DNA of 64,000 nucleotides from positions 1-64,000 of the forward strand of contig JBARXJ010000036.1 of the NCBI GenBank assembly GCA_049647265.1, given 5' to 3'. The DNA is from JAAURB01 sp049647265 (lineage in GTDB: Bacteria > Cyanobacteriota > Cyanobacteriia > Cyanobacteriales > Microcoleaceae). The position numbers and the translations under genes are program-made. Under the pieces are notes generated by a model, which was not told the DNA's origin, did not search any database, and saw only the letters and a list, made by a program, of their open reading frames with translations. Positions 27,221 to 36,874 of the stretch are shown here, piece after piece; within the stretch, counting starts at the first letter, position 1, and each line of letters starts with the position of its first letter.

Positions 27221-29767
27221 ATGGCTAGACAGTTAAACCTCCTCTCCGGGCAAGTGATCGCAACTGCACTTCACACTGAGATGCAGCAGTCATACTTAGA
27301 ATATGCCATGAGTGTGATTGTGGGCCGGGCGTTGCCGGATGTGCGTGATGGCCTTAAACCCGTGCATCGTCGGATCATGTATGCAATGCATGAACTCGGA
27401 CTGACTCCAGACCGACCTTATCGCAAGTGTGCCAGAGTGGTGGGGGATGTGTTGGGTAAATATCATCCCCATGGCGATCAGTCGGTGTATGATGCCTTAG
27501 TGAGGCTGGTTCAAGACTTTTCGAGTCGTTATCCGTTATTGTCGGGACATGGTAATTTTGGGTCGGTGGATAACGATCCGGCCGCTGCTATGCGTTACAC
27601 TGAAACCCGTTTATCTGCCATTGGACAAGGCGGTTTACTCAGCCAGGTGGGAGAAGCGACGGTTGATTTTGTCAGTAATTTTGATAATTCTCAACAAGAA
27701 CCGACTGTCTTACCCGCACAATTACCGATTTTACTGCTGAATGGCAGTTCTGGAATTGCGGTTGGAATGGCAACCAATGTGCCGCCCCATAATTTGGGGG
27801 AAGTGGTGGATGGAATAATCGCTTTAATTGATAAACCCGAATTATCAGATCAGAAGCTATTAACCATTATCCCAGGGCCAGACTTTCCCACCGGGGGCGA
27901 AATGATCAAGACAGATGGAATTGTGGATGCTTATACCCAAGGAAAAGGCAGTATTACGGTTCGGGGTGTAGCGAAAATCGAACAAGTTCCTACTGCCCAA
28001 CGTCGCCGAATGAAAACCGCTATTGTGGTGACAGAATTGCCTTTTCAGGTGAATAAAGCCAGTTGGATTGAAAAAATGGCTGGATTTGTTAATTCGGGAC
28101 GTTTAGAGGGAATTTCTGATATCCGCGATGAAAGCGATCGCGAAGGCATTCGGGTTGTGATTGAATTAAAACGGGAGGCTGTCCCGGAAATTGTTTTACA
28201 TCATCTGTATCAACAAACCGATTTAATGACGCGGTTTGGGGCAATTTTCCTGGCGTTGGTGGATGGACAGCCTCGGCAGTTGAGTTTGAAGCAGATTTTA
28301 CAGGAGTTTCTGAGTTTTCGCGAACAAACCCTAATTCGTCAATATACCCATGAGTTGGAAGCCGCCGAACGTCGCGCCCATGTGGTAGAAGGGTTATTGA
28401 TGGCGTTAACCAATCTTGATGATGTGATTGAGACTTTGCGTCATTCTCCGGATGGCAGTACGGCAAAAGTGGCTTTACAAGAGAATTTAGGATTGAGTGA
28501 GTCTCAGTCTGATGCGATTTTGGCTATGCCGATGCGGCGCTTAACTGGACTCGAACAACAAAAGTTACAGGAAGAATTTGAAAGCTTAATTGCCCAAATT
28601 GAACATTTACGGCGGTTAATTGAACAACGTCCGGAATTGTTAAAGGCTTTGAAAAAGGAATTGCGATCGCTAAAACGTCAATTTGGCGATCAACGCCGGA
28701 CTCGCATTGTTGAACCCAATCCTGAAGTCGATTCTAGCGCTGCATCGGGTAAAAGTAAATCTTCTCGTCGGGGTAAATCTAAGACTCAGTCTGGGGAAAC
28801 GTTACAACCGTTGGTTCCTCAAGCCGAAGATACGGTGGTAGAATTTAGCGATCGCGGTTATGTGCGGCGACTGTCTGGGAAAGCGGCGGAGAATAAGTCT
28901 GCTAATATTCCGAAAAAGGTGACGGTTGAAACGGCAGAAGATTTTACGGTTAATCGTTACGATACGAAAACAGATCGCAGTGTGGTGATTTTAACCCGTA
29001 CTGGAAAGGCTTATCCGTTGAATGTGGCCGATATCCCATCGGGTTCAAGTCGGTCTCGCGGAACCCCGTTAATTACATTATTACCGTCTTCGGCAGCAAA
29101 AGATGAATCTGTCAGTCGTCAAGAATTGGTGTTAAAGCAATTTATTGTAGCGGAACATCCCAACTCTAGCGATATTATTACTCTGACTCAACAAGGTAAA
29201 ATTAAACGCCTGCCGTTGACTGAATTTGCCGAGTTAACCAACCGGGGAATGACGGTGGTGAAGTTAAAAGAGGAAGATGAGTTAAGTTATGCGGCGTTAT
29301 GCAAACCCCAAGATCAGGTTTTGATTGCCACTTCTGGCGGCCGACTGCTACGATTACCGATTAATGATGAACAGTTACCGATTATGGGACGTACTGCCCA
29401 AGGTTCCCAGGTTACCCGACTGCGAAAACAAGAATCTCTCGTGGGTTTGGCAACGGCGAGAGTTAAAGGCAGTGTATTGTTATTTTCTGCCATGGGCGAT
29501 GTTAAACGCATTGGGATTAATCAATTACGCAGTAGTCGTCGCGGGGCTATTGGGACACAGGTGTTTCAATTTAAACAACCAACCGATCAATTAGTGGGAA
29601 TTGCTACGGCACAACCCGATCAAGTGATTCATTTGGTTACGAGTGAAAACCGATTGGTTAATTTTAGCAGTGAAAGTATCAAGCTGAAAGATAAAGATCA
29701 GACAGGCGATCGCATCTTTAAACTCACCAAAGGAGAAACAATTATAGACGTTAAAATCGAGTCATAA
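27221..29767 (+). CDS. gyrA: Type II DNA topoisomerase subunit A (GyrA/ParC family)
   Basis: 848 aa. It breaks and rejoins DNA through a tyrosine: Y126 in AAAMRYTETR. The N-terminal winged-helix/tower region has MSVIVGRALPDVRDGLKPVHRR and KYHPHGDQSVYDALVR. The C-terminal half has six beta-pinwheel blades, with a GyrA-box-like SRRGAIGTQ near 770. Between them is a basic serine-rich linker (about 505-530). The residue matching E. coli GyrA Ser83 is Gln87. Cyanobacteria usually encode two GyrA-type paralogues and this one starts MARQLNLLSGQ; gyrase or topoisomerase IV-like role cannot be decided here, so the symbol is tentative. The B subunit is not in the window. Confidence 0.9.
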   Translation: MARQLNLLSGQVIATALHTEMQQSYLEYAMSVIVGRALPDVRDGLKPVHRRIMYAMHELGLTPDRPYRKCARVVGDVLGKYHPHGDQSVYDALVRLVQDFSSRYPLLSGHGNFGSVDNDPAAAMRYTETRLSAIGQGGLLSQVGEATVDFVSNFDNSQQEPTVLPAQLPILLLNGSSGIAVGMATNVPPHNLGEVVDGIIALIDKPELSDQKLLTIIPGPDFPTGGEMIKTDGIVDAYTQGKGSITVRGVAKIEQVPTAQRRRMKTAIVVTELPFQVNKASWIEKMAGFVNSGRLEGISDIRDESDREGIRVVIELKREAVPEIVLHHLYQQTDLMTRFGAIFLALVDGQPRQLSLKQILQEFLSFREQTLIRQYTHELEAAERRAHVVEGLLMALTNLDDVIETLRHSPDGSTAKVALQENLGLSESQSDAILAMPMRRLTGLEQQKLQEEFESLIAQIEHLRRLIEQRPELLKALKKELRSLKRQFGDQRRTRIVEPNPEVDSSAASGKSKSSRRGKSKTQSGETLQPLVPQAEDTVVEFSDRGYVRRLSGKAAENKSANIPKKVTVETAEDFTVNRYDTKTDRSVVILTRTGKAYPLNVADIPSGSSRSRGTPLITLLPSSAAKDESVSRQELVLKQFIVAEHPNSSDIITLTQQGKIKRLPLTEFAELTNRGMTVVKLKEEDELSYAALCKPQDQVLIATSGGRLLRLPINDEQLPIMGRTAQGSQVTRLRKQESLVGLATARVKGSVLLFSAMGDVKRIGINQLRSSRRGAIGTQVFQFKQPTDQLVGIATAQPDQVIHLVTSENRLVNFSSESIKLKDKDQTGDRIFKLTKGETIIDVKIES

Positions 29768-29866
29768 CGGAATGAAACTTCTTCAGTTGTCTTGTTACAA
29801 TTTATTCCAAATTCTCTAAAACCTGTTAGATTAAAAGGTTAATTGAGTAATGATTAAGTATCCGGT

Positions 29867-31678
29867 ATGAAGAAACAGCATTTATGGCAACCATTTCCTT
29901 TCCTATTATGGGGCGTTTCTTGTATCGGATTATTATTAATCTGTGGCTTAGTCTTCCTGTGGAATTTAGGCAGCGTGGGTTTAGTGGATGAAACTGAACC
30001 CTTGTTTGCTGAAGCCGCCCGTCAAATGACCATTACAGGAAATTGGATTACCCCTTATTTTAATCAAGACACTCGCTTTGATAAACCACCATTAGTCTAT
30101 TGGTTAATGGCAGTCGGTTATCAACTGTTAGGGGTGAATGAATGGGCAGTCCGTTTACCCTCTGCAATGGCTGCTATTCTCCTCACGGTTGCTGTTTTTT
30201 TAGTCTTACGTTTCTTTGGATTTTTACCGGGTTATTCTGCTAATAAAACTCAACAATTATGGCTATCTGCCTGGATCGGCGCAGCCCTCGCAGCATTAAA
30301 CTTAGAAACGATTGTTTGGGCGCGTCAAGGGGTTTCTGATATGCTATTAAATGGCTGTATGGGAACCGGATTAATTTGCTTTTTTTGGGGATACGCCGCT
30401 TCTGAAAAAGCCCCTCAGCCGCCTCGTTTAATTCCTCATATCGGCTATTTATTATTTTATATTCTCACCGCATTAGCTGTTTTAACAAAGGGGCCAGTGG
30501 GTCTTGTTTTGCCCGGAATTATTATTCTATCTTTTTTACTCTATCTCAACCAATTAAAAGTAGTAATCCAAGAAAGTAATCTATTATTAGGTAGCTTTAT
30601 TTTTTCGGCGATTACTATTCCTTGGTTTGTTTTAGTGACTCTAGAAAACGGTAACACTTATATTAATTCTTTCTTCGGATATCACAATGTTGAACGATTT
30701 ACTCAAGTCGTTAATGGTCATTCCGCCCCCTGGTATTTCTATTTTTTAGTTATTTTAATAGGCTTTTTACCTTGGTCAATTTATTTACCGATTTCTATTC
30801 ATCGTTTACAGTTTTGGAGACGATCTTTTTGGATTAACCAAAATCGTTCTACTCAACTGGGTTTATTTGCGTTTTTCTGGTTTGTAAGTATATTCATTTT
30901 CTTCTCTATTTCTGTTACTAAACTGCCCAGTTATGTTTTACCCTTGATGCCAGCCGCAGCGATTTTAGTAGCTCTATTTTGGAGTAATCTTATCCTCTCT
31001 AAACCTTCCATAAATAAAGGTATTTTCTGGAGTATTATTTTTAATATTATTATTCTAGTTAGTATTGCTATTTTCTGCTTTTATAGTCCTCGCTTAATTA
31101 GTACAGATCCAGCCATAGTTAATCTACCCGAAGCCATAGCTAAATCTAATTTACCAGAAATTGCCGGATTAATTTGGTTAACTACGGCATTAGCAATTGC
31201 ATTTACTATTTTTATTAAAAAGCGAATTAATTGGATCATTAATATTAATGTTATTGGATTTATTGCCTTTTTTATCTTTGTAATTAATCCCGCCCTATTT
31301 TTTATTGATGATATTCGTCAACTACCCTTAAGACAACTCTCTTTACAAATTCCTCAAGTCCAACAACCCCACGAACAAATAATTATGATTGGCTTTAAAA
31401 AGCCTAGTGTTGTTTTTTATAGTCAGCAACCCGTTGAGTACTTGACAACCCGAAACTTTTTGAAACCCAATAATCAACCGATTGAATATCTAAAAGATGC
31501 TGTTTTGAATTCACCCCAAACATTTAATGCCTTGGTGATGAGTCGGCAAAAAGACTTAAATAAAATCGGACTACAATCTCAAGATTATCAAGTCATAAAT
31601 CAACAAGGTTCTTATATACTGGTTCGTATTGATAAACGGATGATTCTCAATCGAGTTTTAAATTTATATCCTTCCTAA
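29867..31678 (+). CDS. ArnT/PMT-type membrane glycosyltransferase
   Basis: 603 aa with about twelve membrane helices. After TM1 comes the loop acidic motif VDETEPLFAEAARQM, then YFNQDTRFDKPPLVYW, the signature of the PMT_2/ArnT family, which transfers sugars from polyprenyl-phosphate donors. The soluble C-terminal region is about 120 residues. The acceptor is unknown; candidates are lipids or envelope glycans. It follows the topoisomerase gene by 99 bp but is unlikely to be functionally tied. It differs in sequence from the two membrane paralogues at 4.8-8.2 kb, which have other loop motifs. Confidence 0.85.
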   Translation: MKKQHLWQPFPFLLWGVSCIGLLLICGLVFLWNLGSVGLVDETEPLFAEAARQMTITGNWITPYFNQDTRFDKPPLVYWLMAVGYQLLGVNEWAVRLPSAMAAILLTVAVFLVLRFFGFLPGYSANKTQQLWLSAWIGAALAALNLETIVWARQGVSDMLLNGCMGTGLICFFWGYAASEKAPQPPRLIPHIGYLLFYILTALAVLTKGPVGLVLPGIIILSFLLYLNQLKVVIQESNLLLGSFIFSAITIPWFVLVTLENGNTYINSFFGYHNVERFTQVVNGHSAPWYFYFLVILIGFLPWSIYLPISIHRLQFWRRSFWINQNRSTQLGLFAFFWFVSIFIFFSISVTKLPSYVLPLMPAAAILVALFWSNLILSKPSINKGIFWSIIFNIIILVSIAIFCFYSPRLISTDPAIVNLPEAIAKSNLPEIAGLIWLTTALAIAFTIFIKKRINWIININVIGFIAFFIFVINPALFFIDDIRQLPLRQLSLQIPQVQQPHEQIIMIGFKKPSVVFYSQQPVEYLTTRNFLKPNNQPIEYLKDAVLNSPQTFNALVMSRQKDLNKIGLQSQDYQVINQQGSYILVRIDKRMILNRVLNLYPS

Positions 31679-31750
31679 AAATCAGTCAGCTTCAGCACAA
31701 TTATCAAATAAACGCTAAGATATTGTAGAGGTTAAGTTTTGTAAAGAACA

Positions 31751-32383
31751 TTGACTGCTCATTTAGAACTCACAGAACCCATTCAACGTCCCTTGGCTTG
31801 GCATCGCTTACACTCTCAATGGCAAGGGGGAGAAGCTGCTATCCGCCAAGGGTTACCCCATTCTCAACTGTCACCGCCCTGGCAAATATTGCTATTGGGA
31901 GATGGTTCACCGACGCGACATTTACAACTGTTGACGGGAGAACCCACAGAAGTTGATGTGATTGATATGTCCCCGGTGGGAATGGATACAGATGGGGCAC
32001 CCGACTTAATTCAGGCTGTCCCTGGCCCTCGGTTACGTCGTCAGGTTTGGTTAAGGACTGCTTCTGGCCAACGCTTGGCTTATGCCACGTCCTGGTGGGA
32101 AGCCAGTCATGTAGACGAATATCTACAAAATCGTTCAATTCCCATTTGGGCGAGTTTAGCCCGGCTACGAACAGAACTTTATCGGGATGTTCAAGGCTTA
32201 TATCATGGCAATTCTAAAGCATTAGAATCAGCCTTTGAATATACCGGGCCGTTTTGGGGTCGCCATTACTTGTTTTGGCATCATGGTAAACCTTTAACCT
32301 TAATTTATGAAGTTTTTTCTCCTTACTTAACCCAGTATTTAGGGCCAATGCAACTTCTGGAATCAAAGGTTAACAAAGCTTAA
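31751..32383 (+). CDS. Chorismate lyase (Ycf21/DUF98 type)
   Basis: 210 aa. Converts chorismate to 4-hydroxybenzoate, the first step toward plastoquinone in cyanobacteria. Family marks are PWQILLLGDGSPTRHLQLLTG split as LLLGDGSPTRHL, then RRQVWLRTASGQRLAYATSWW and SLARLRTELYRD. An in-frame stop lies three codons before the TTG at 31751 and the next methionine is deep inside the fold, so TTG is the only reasonable start. A weak AAAGA lies upstream. Confidence 0.85.
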   Translation: MTAHLELTEPIQRPLAWHRLHSQWQGGEAAIRQGLPHSQLSPPWQILLLGDGSPTRHLQLLTGEPTEVDVIDMSPVGMDTDGAPDLIQAVPGPRLRRQVWLRTASGQRLAYATSWWEASHVDEYLQNRSIPIWASLARLRTELYRDVQGLYHGNSKALESAFEYTGPFWGRHYLFWHHGKPLTLIYEVFSPYLTQYLGPMQLLESKVNKA

Positions 32384-32444
32384 AGTTGTGCTTGCGATCA
32401 TTAGCTTACTTCTGCCATAATCGCTCCTGAAGTATCAGAGTAAT

Positions 32445-32864
32445 ATGATGGCACTTTCAGAGTATGAATTTAGTACTAGCCAAAATGAGCTAATTGGCGA
32501 TTTAGGGAAAAAGATGAGTTTTGTGGCAACTTTATCGATTGTTGCCGGAATACTGGTCTTAATTTTTGGCGTTATTATACTAATTTCAGCGTTTGCACAA
32601 CCCCAAGGTTTCGCAGAAGCATTTAATGCTTTAGTTCAAGGTATTTTCTTTTTACTAATCGGGATATGGACAAGAAATGCTGGCTTAGCCTTTAAACGAA
32701 TTGTAACAACATCTGGTGCAGATATTGAGAATTTAATGGGGGCATTGGGAGAACTGCGTAAGCTTTATACGCTGCAATATTGGTTAGTGATTTTAGTCTT
32801 AGTGTTTATGGTTTTGGCAATTGTTGCTGGCATTGTGATAGGATTTCTTTCGGCTGGAGTATAA
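32445..32864 (+). CDS. Small conserved membrane protein
   Basis: 139 aa with three hydrophobic helices (VATLSIVAGILVLIFGVIIL, ALVQGIFFLLIGIW and LVILVLVFMVLAIVAGIVIG), joined by a charged loop TRNAGLAFKRIVTTSGADIENLM. No catalytic motif. It resembles DUF5362-type membrane proteins, but the match is uncertain. Gene order: 61 bp after chorismate lyase on the same strand. Confidence 0.7.
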   Translation: MMALSEYEFSTSQNELIGDLGKKMSFVATLSIVAGILVLIFGVIILISAFAQPQGFAEAFNALVQGIFFLLIGIWTRNAGLAFKRIVTTSGADIENLMGALGELRKLYTLQYWLVILVLVFMVLAIVAGIVIGFLSAGV

Positions 32865-33048
32865 GAAAACTATAAAGTTAAGCCAGTTACAACTTTCTCA
32901 CTATTTTTAGATTGACTTGTTTTAGCAAAGGTGCGTTAAGTGACATACCCTACAGTTTTGATGATTTTAAGGAGATTAGTGATTTTCTTCAGGTAAATTT
33001 GTGAAAAAATTAGCTCAATAAAAACAGAATAACAAGCTAAAATAAAGT

Positions 33049-33825
33049 TTATTTTTCTAACTGTTGTAAGCCATCTAATATGCCATTGCGAACTAATGGT
33101 TCGACTTCAGTGCGTAACATTAAACGGAAACATTCTGCCAATTGCGATCGCGTTAAAATAGTTGTAGAAGTTTTAGAGGGTGTATTAGACTCATAACGCA
33201 GGGTCAGTTGGGTGAGTTTGCGGACGGCAATTAAACGGTGTAATGCCTCTTGATGGGTTAATTCTGTGAGTAATTGATGACGACTGCTTTGGGTTTGATG
33301 GGTTTGTTGTTGTAAAAGTTGCCAAATTAACAGTGCAGCGATCGCGAAAATCCCACCATTTTGTAAAATTAAACTTAAAACCACCCAAATATTTTCACCC
33401 GATGAAAGCAGAGACATCATCCAATAACTCCCAACAGCAACTAAACCGCCACTGAGAACAGCACCCGTTAACAGGCGATTGGCTGGGCTAAAAAGTTGGT
33501 AAAATAAAGACCTGTATTGCTGCCAGTTGGAGCGAGGCAGTTGATAAACTGTAATCATCGTTCCCATACCCAGTATTGTCGCCAGTAACAAAATGCCATT
33601 CCACTTTGCCCAAAAGACAATCACGGTTAATCCCAGAAACCACAGTCCAGGACGAGTGAAACGTTGAACTTCCAGGCGCGACCCCCACTGGCTAACAGTA
33701 GAATGCTCAGAGGATATATGGCTTGAAACGATAGCAGCTTCAGGGTTTTGGGTAGAATAAAATAATTTAGCAATACTGGCAGGTTGATTAGGTTCAGCAG
33801 GGGGTGAGGTCTTAATACGGCTCAT
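33049..33825 (-). CDS. Hypothetical membrane protein with C-terminal helical domain
   Basis: 258 aa, not recognised. A polar N terminus (1-55) is followed by two or three close hydrophobic segments (LWFLGLTVIVFWAKW, GILLLATILGMGTMITVY), then two more (LLTGAVLSGGLVAVGSYWM and ILQNGGIFAIAALLIW). The last 95 residues are a soluble helical domain with EALHRLIAVRKLTQL and SQLAECFRLMLRTE, which could bind a partner. A HIP1 site lies in the gene. It faces the divergent clpC with 255 bp between starts. Confidence 0.65.
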   Translation of the reverse strand: MSRIKTSPPAEPNQPASIAKLFYSTQNPEAAIVSSHISSEHSTVSQWGSRLEVQRFTRPGLWFLGLTVIVFWAKWNGILLLATILGMGTMITVYQLPRSNWQQYRSLFYQLFSPANRLLTGAVLSGGLVAVGSYWMMSLLSSGENIWVVLSLILQNGGIFAIAALLIWQLLQQQTHQTQSSRHQLLTELTHQEALHRLIAVRKLTQLTLRYESNTPSKTSTTILTRSQLAECFRLMLRTEVEPLVRNGILDGLQQLEK

Positions 33826-34080
33826 GCTAAGTGCGTGACTGACTATGCATTAAATACTATCTCACGTCTATTGCTCTTGGGGTTTAGATTTGGGATCAAC
33901 AACTCAACCGCACTACAGATTACGGCTCTCCTCACTGCCATCTGTTGCACAATAAAGGTACAGTAGAAGTACTAAAATACATAAAAGTTTACATCTCTGA
34001 GGTGTCGTGAGACTTTGTCCCACATCTCCCAAGAAGAGACTAAAGTAGATAAAACCGTTATTACGAGGCAGTAGGAGACG

Positions 34081-36558
34081 ATGTTTGAATATTTCTCAGA
34101 CAAAGCAATAAAGGTGGTGATGTTGTCTCAGGAAGAGGCTCGTCGCCTAGGACATAATTTTGTAGGAACCGAGCAATTGTTGCTAGGAATATTAGGGGAA
34201 GGGACTAGCGTTGCTGCGAAACTATTATCTGAAAAGGGAATTACCCTAGAAGATGCCCGTCAAGAAGTCGAAGCCATTATAGGCAGAGGCTCAGGGATGA
34301 TGCCACCCGAAATACCTTTTACGCCACGAGCAAAACGGGTATTTGAGTCAGCCTTGAAAGAAGGCCGTCAACTGGGAGATAACTACATTACTCCCGAACA
34401 TATCTTACTGGGTTTACTGGCTGATGGGGAAGGGGTTGCCGCCAAAGTCTTAGAAAACTTTGATGTAGACTCAGCCAACCTGCGTAATGATGTCATTCGC
34501 TCCTTAGGTGAAGTTGCCGCTGCTATTCCAGGAGGCGCACGCACCAGTGGAGAACGTCAAAAATCAGTTACTCTCGATGAGTTTGGCCGTAATTTAACGC
34601 AAATGGCCACAGAAGGCAAACTTGACCCTATTGTCGGCCGGGAAAAAGAAATTGAACGAGTGATTCAAATTCTTGGCCGTCGCACAAAGAATAATCCGGT
34701 GTTGGTCGGGGAACCCGGTGTCGGTAAAACTGCGATCGCCGAAGGTTTGGCCCAACGCATTACCCATAATAACGTCCCTGAATTATTGATCGATAAGCAA
34801 GTTTATAGCTTAGATATGGGGGCATTGGTTTCTGGGACTCGCTTCCGAGGCGAATTTGAAGAACGTCTCAAGAAGATTGTTGAGGAAGTCCAGACAGCCG
34901 GAAATATTATTCTTGTCATCGACGAAATTCATACTCTGGTCGGGGCAGGAGCCGTTGAAGGCAGTATGGATGCCGCGAACTTGCTGAAACCTGCTTTAGC
35001 GCGGGGTGAATTGCAATGTTTAGGGGCAACCACCCTCGATGAATACCGCAAGTATATCGAACGTGATGCGGCTTTAGAACGTCGTTTTCAGCCCGTTATG
35101 GTGGGTGAACCTAGCGTCACTGATACCATTGAGATTCTGTTTGGTTTACGTTCGGCTTACGAAGATCATCACCAGTTAACGATTTTGGATGAAGCGTTGT
35201 ATGCTGCGGCACAACTGTCTGCTCGTTATATCTCAGATCGGTTCTTACCCGATAAAGCGATTGATTTAGTTGATGAAGCGGGTTCTCGGGTACGAGTACG
35301 CAATTCTAAGCCTTCTGAAGCTACACGGGCGTTAAAGCAAGAGTTAACCGCAGTCATTAAAGAAAAAGAAATGGCGGTGGGATCTCAAGATTTTGAGAAA
35401 GCGGCCCAACTGCGGGATCAAGAACTTGAATTGAAGGAAGAAATTGAGGCTGTTAAAGGGAACAACTCCACAGAAAAGACTTCGTTATCGGTAACAGAAG
35501 AAGACATTGCTGATGTTCTTTCTGCTTGGACTGGAATTCCGGTGAATAAAATGACGGAATCTGAAGCCGAGAAACTGATACACATGGAAGATACCCTGCA
35601 CCAGCGGATTATTGGTCAAGATGAGGCTGTTACCGCCGTTTCTAAGGCAATTCGCCGGGCGCGAGTGGGCTTACAGAACCCCAACCGTCCGATTGCTAGT
35701 TTTATCTTCTCAGGGCCGACTGGGGTGGGTAAAACAGAATTAACCAAAGCGTTGGCTTCTTATTTCTTTGGTTCAGAAGAAGCGATGGTGCGGCTGGATA
35801 TGTCCGAATTTATGGAACGCCACACCGTTTCTAAGTTAGTGGGTTCTCCTCCTGGATTTGTGGGTTATGATGAAGGCGGTCAATTAACTGAAGCAGTACG
35901 CCGTCGTCCATATACCGTGGTGTTGTTTGATGAGATTGAAAAGGCTCACCCCGATGTGTTCAACACCATGTTACAAATCCTAGAAGATGGTCGGTTAACG
36001 GATTCTAAAGGTCGCACGGTTAGCTTTAAAAATACCTTAATTATCATGACTTCCAATATCGGATCAAAAGTGATTGAGAAAGGGGGCGGCGGTTTAGGAT
36101 TTGAATTCGCAGGCGACGGGGAAGATTTACAATATAACCGGATTCGGAATCTGGTGAATGAGGAATTGAAGCAATATTTCCGTCCGGAGTTTCTTAACCG
36201 TTTGGATGAGATTATTGTCTTCCGTCAATTACAGAAATCAGAGATTAAAGAAATTGCTGATATTCTGTTAAAAGATGTCTTCCAACGTTTAAGTGAAAAA
36301 GGTATTACTCTACAAGTGAGTGAAGCGTTTAAGGATCATTTAGTTGAAGTCGGATACGACCCCAGTTATGGCGCGCGTCCCCTGCGTCGAGCCATTATGA
36401 ACCTGTTAGAAGATGCTTTAGCTGAGGCGATGTTGGCGGGTGATATTGCCGAAGGCGATGCGGCTGTAGTTGATGTTGACGAGGATAAAAAAGTTAAGTT
36501 TGTTCCAGCCTCTGAACATCCCGAAGCCGTTTCTGAATTCGTCCTCACGAAAAGTTAA
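34081..36558 (+). CDS. clpC: ATP-dependent Clp protease ATPase ClpC
   Basis: 825-aa Hsp100 unfoldase that feeds substrates to ClpP. The N-terminal double Clp repeat starts FEYFSDKAIKVVMLSQEEARRL. AAA+ module 1 has Walker A GEPGVGKT near residue 210 and Walker B ILVIDEIH. A UVR/M-domain (about 430-460, KAAQLRDQELELKEEI) is the adaptor site and sets ClpC apart from ClpB. AAA+ module 2 has GPTGVGKT near 546, then VVLFDEIEKAHPDV. It ends in a D2-small domain and a short acidic tail. It is single, with its own terminator. ClpP and ClpX are encoded 12 kb downstream. Confidence 0.98.
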   Translation: MFEYFSDKAIKVVMLSQEEARRLGHNFVGTEQLLLGILGEGTSVAAKLLSEKGITLEDARQEVEAIIGRGSGMMPPEIPFTPRAKRVFESALKEGRQLGDNYITPEHILLGLLADGEGVAAKVLENFDVDSANLRNDVIRSLGEVAAAIPGGARTSGERQKSVTLDEFGRNLTQMATEGKLDPIVGREKEIERVIQILGRRTKNNPVLVGEPGVGKTAIAEGLAQRITHNNVPELLIDKQVYSLDMGALVSGTRFRGEFEERLKKIVEEVQTAGNIILVIDEIHTLVGAGAVEGSMDAANLLKPALARGELQCLGATTLDEYRKYIERDAALERRFQPVMVGEPSVTDTIEILFGLRSAYEDHHQLTILDEALYAAAQLSARYISDRFLPDKAIDLVDEAGSRVRVRNSKPSEATRALKQELTAVIKEKEMAVGSQDFEKAAQLRDQELELKEEIEAVKGNNSTEKTSLSVTEEDIADVLSAWTGIPVNKMTESEAEKLIHMEDTLHQRIIGQDEAVTAVSKAIRRARVGLQNPNRPIASFIFSGPTGVGKTELTKALASYFFGSEEAMVRLDMSEFMERHTVSKLVGSPPGFVGYDEGGQLTEAVRRRPYTVVLFDEIEKAHPDVFNTMLQILEDGRLTDSKGRTVSFKNTLIIMTSNIGSKVIEKGGGGLGFEFAGDGEDLQYNRIRNLVNEELKQYFRPEFLNRLDEIIVFRQLQKSEIKEIADILLKDVFQRLSEKGITLQVSEAFKDHLVEVGYDPSYGARPLRRAIMNLLEDALAEAMLAGDIAEGDAAVVDVDEDKKVKFVPASEHPEAVSEFVLTKS

Positions 36559-36587
36559 TCACAACTAAAAGTTATCGGTTATGATTC

Positions 36588-36619
36588 AAAGAGGGTGTGT
36601 GAGTCACGCATCCTCTTTT
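36588..36619 (+). terminator. Terminator of clpC
   Basis: AAAGAGGGTGTGTGA pairs with TCACGCATCCTCTTT (13 of 15, the rest wobble) over a 1-nt apparent centre (so the real loop is larger), then TTTT. It starts 30 nt after the clpC stop. Confidence 0.85.
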
Positions 36620-36668
36620 GATGATTTAATAAATCCAAAGCGATTGACAATTCCTTTTAACAATTACC

Positions 36669-36773
36669 ATGAGTCAACCCCCACCTAAACTCAATATCGA
36701 TCCGGGTACTTTACTGTTTATTATTATTGCCTTATTGTTTATTCCCCTGATTATCTCTGGATTTTTACCGTAA
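36669..36773 (+). CDS. 34-aa single-span membrane peptide
   Basis: A short frame from ATG 36669 to TAA 36773. Polar, proline-rich N terminus (MSQPPPKLNIDPG), then one hydrophobic helix (TLLFIIIALLFIPLIISGF) and a short end. This composition is typical of small cyanobacterial thylakoid or plasma-membrane peptides. No clear ribosome site precedes it, so translation is not assured. No name can be given. It lies between clpC and sigC. Confidence 0.55.
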   Translation: MSQPPPKLNIDPGTLLFIIIALLFIPLIISGFLP

Positions 36774-36874
36774 TATTCTCTTCGTCAAATTCACATTCAC
36801 AAAAAATAGCGATCGCCACTGTTTGAAATTATAGCGATCGCCATTATTATCAGTAGAAGATAGAGAAAGATTAA

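Noticed and set aside
36790..36860. Two GCGATCGCC copies thought to be a terminator
   Set aside because: They are direct repeats of the common HIP1 octamer, with no stem that pairs across them and no T-run.
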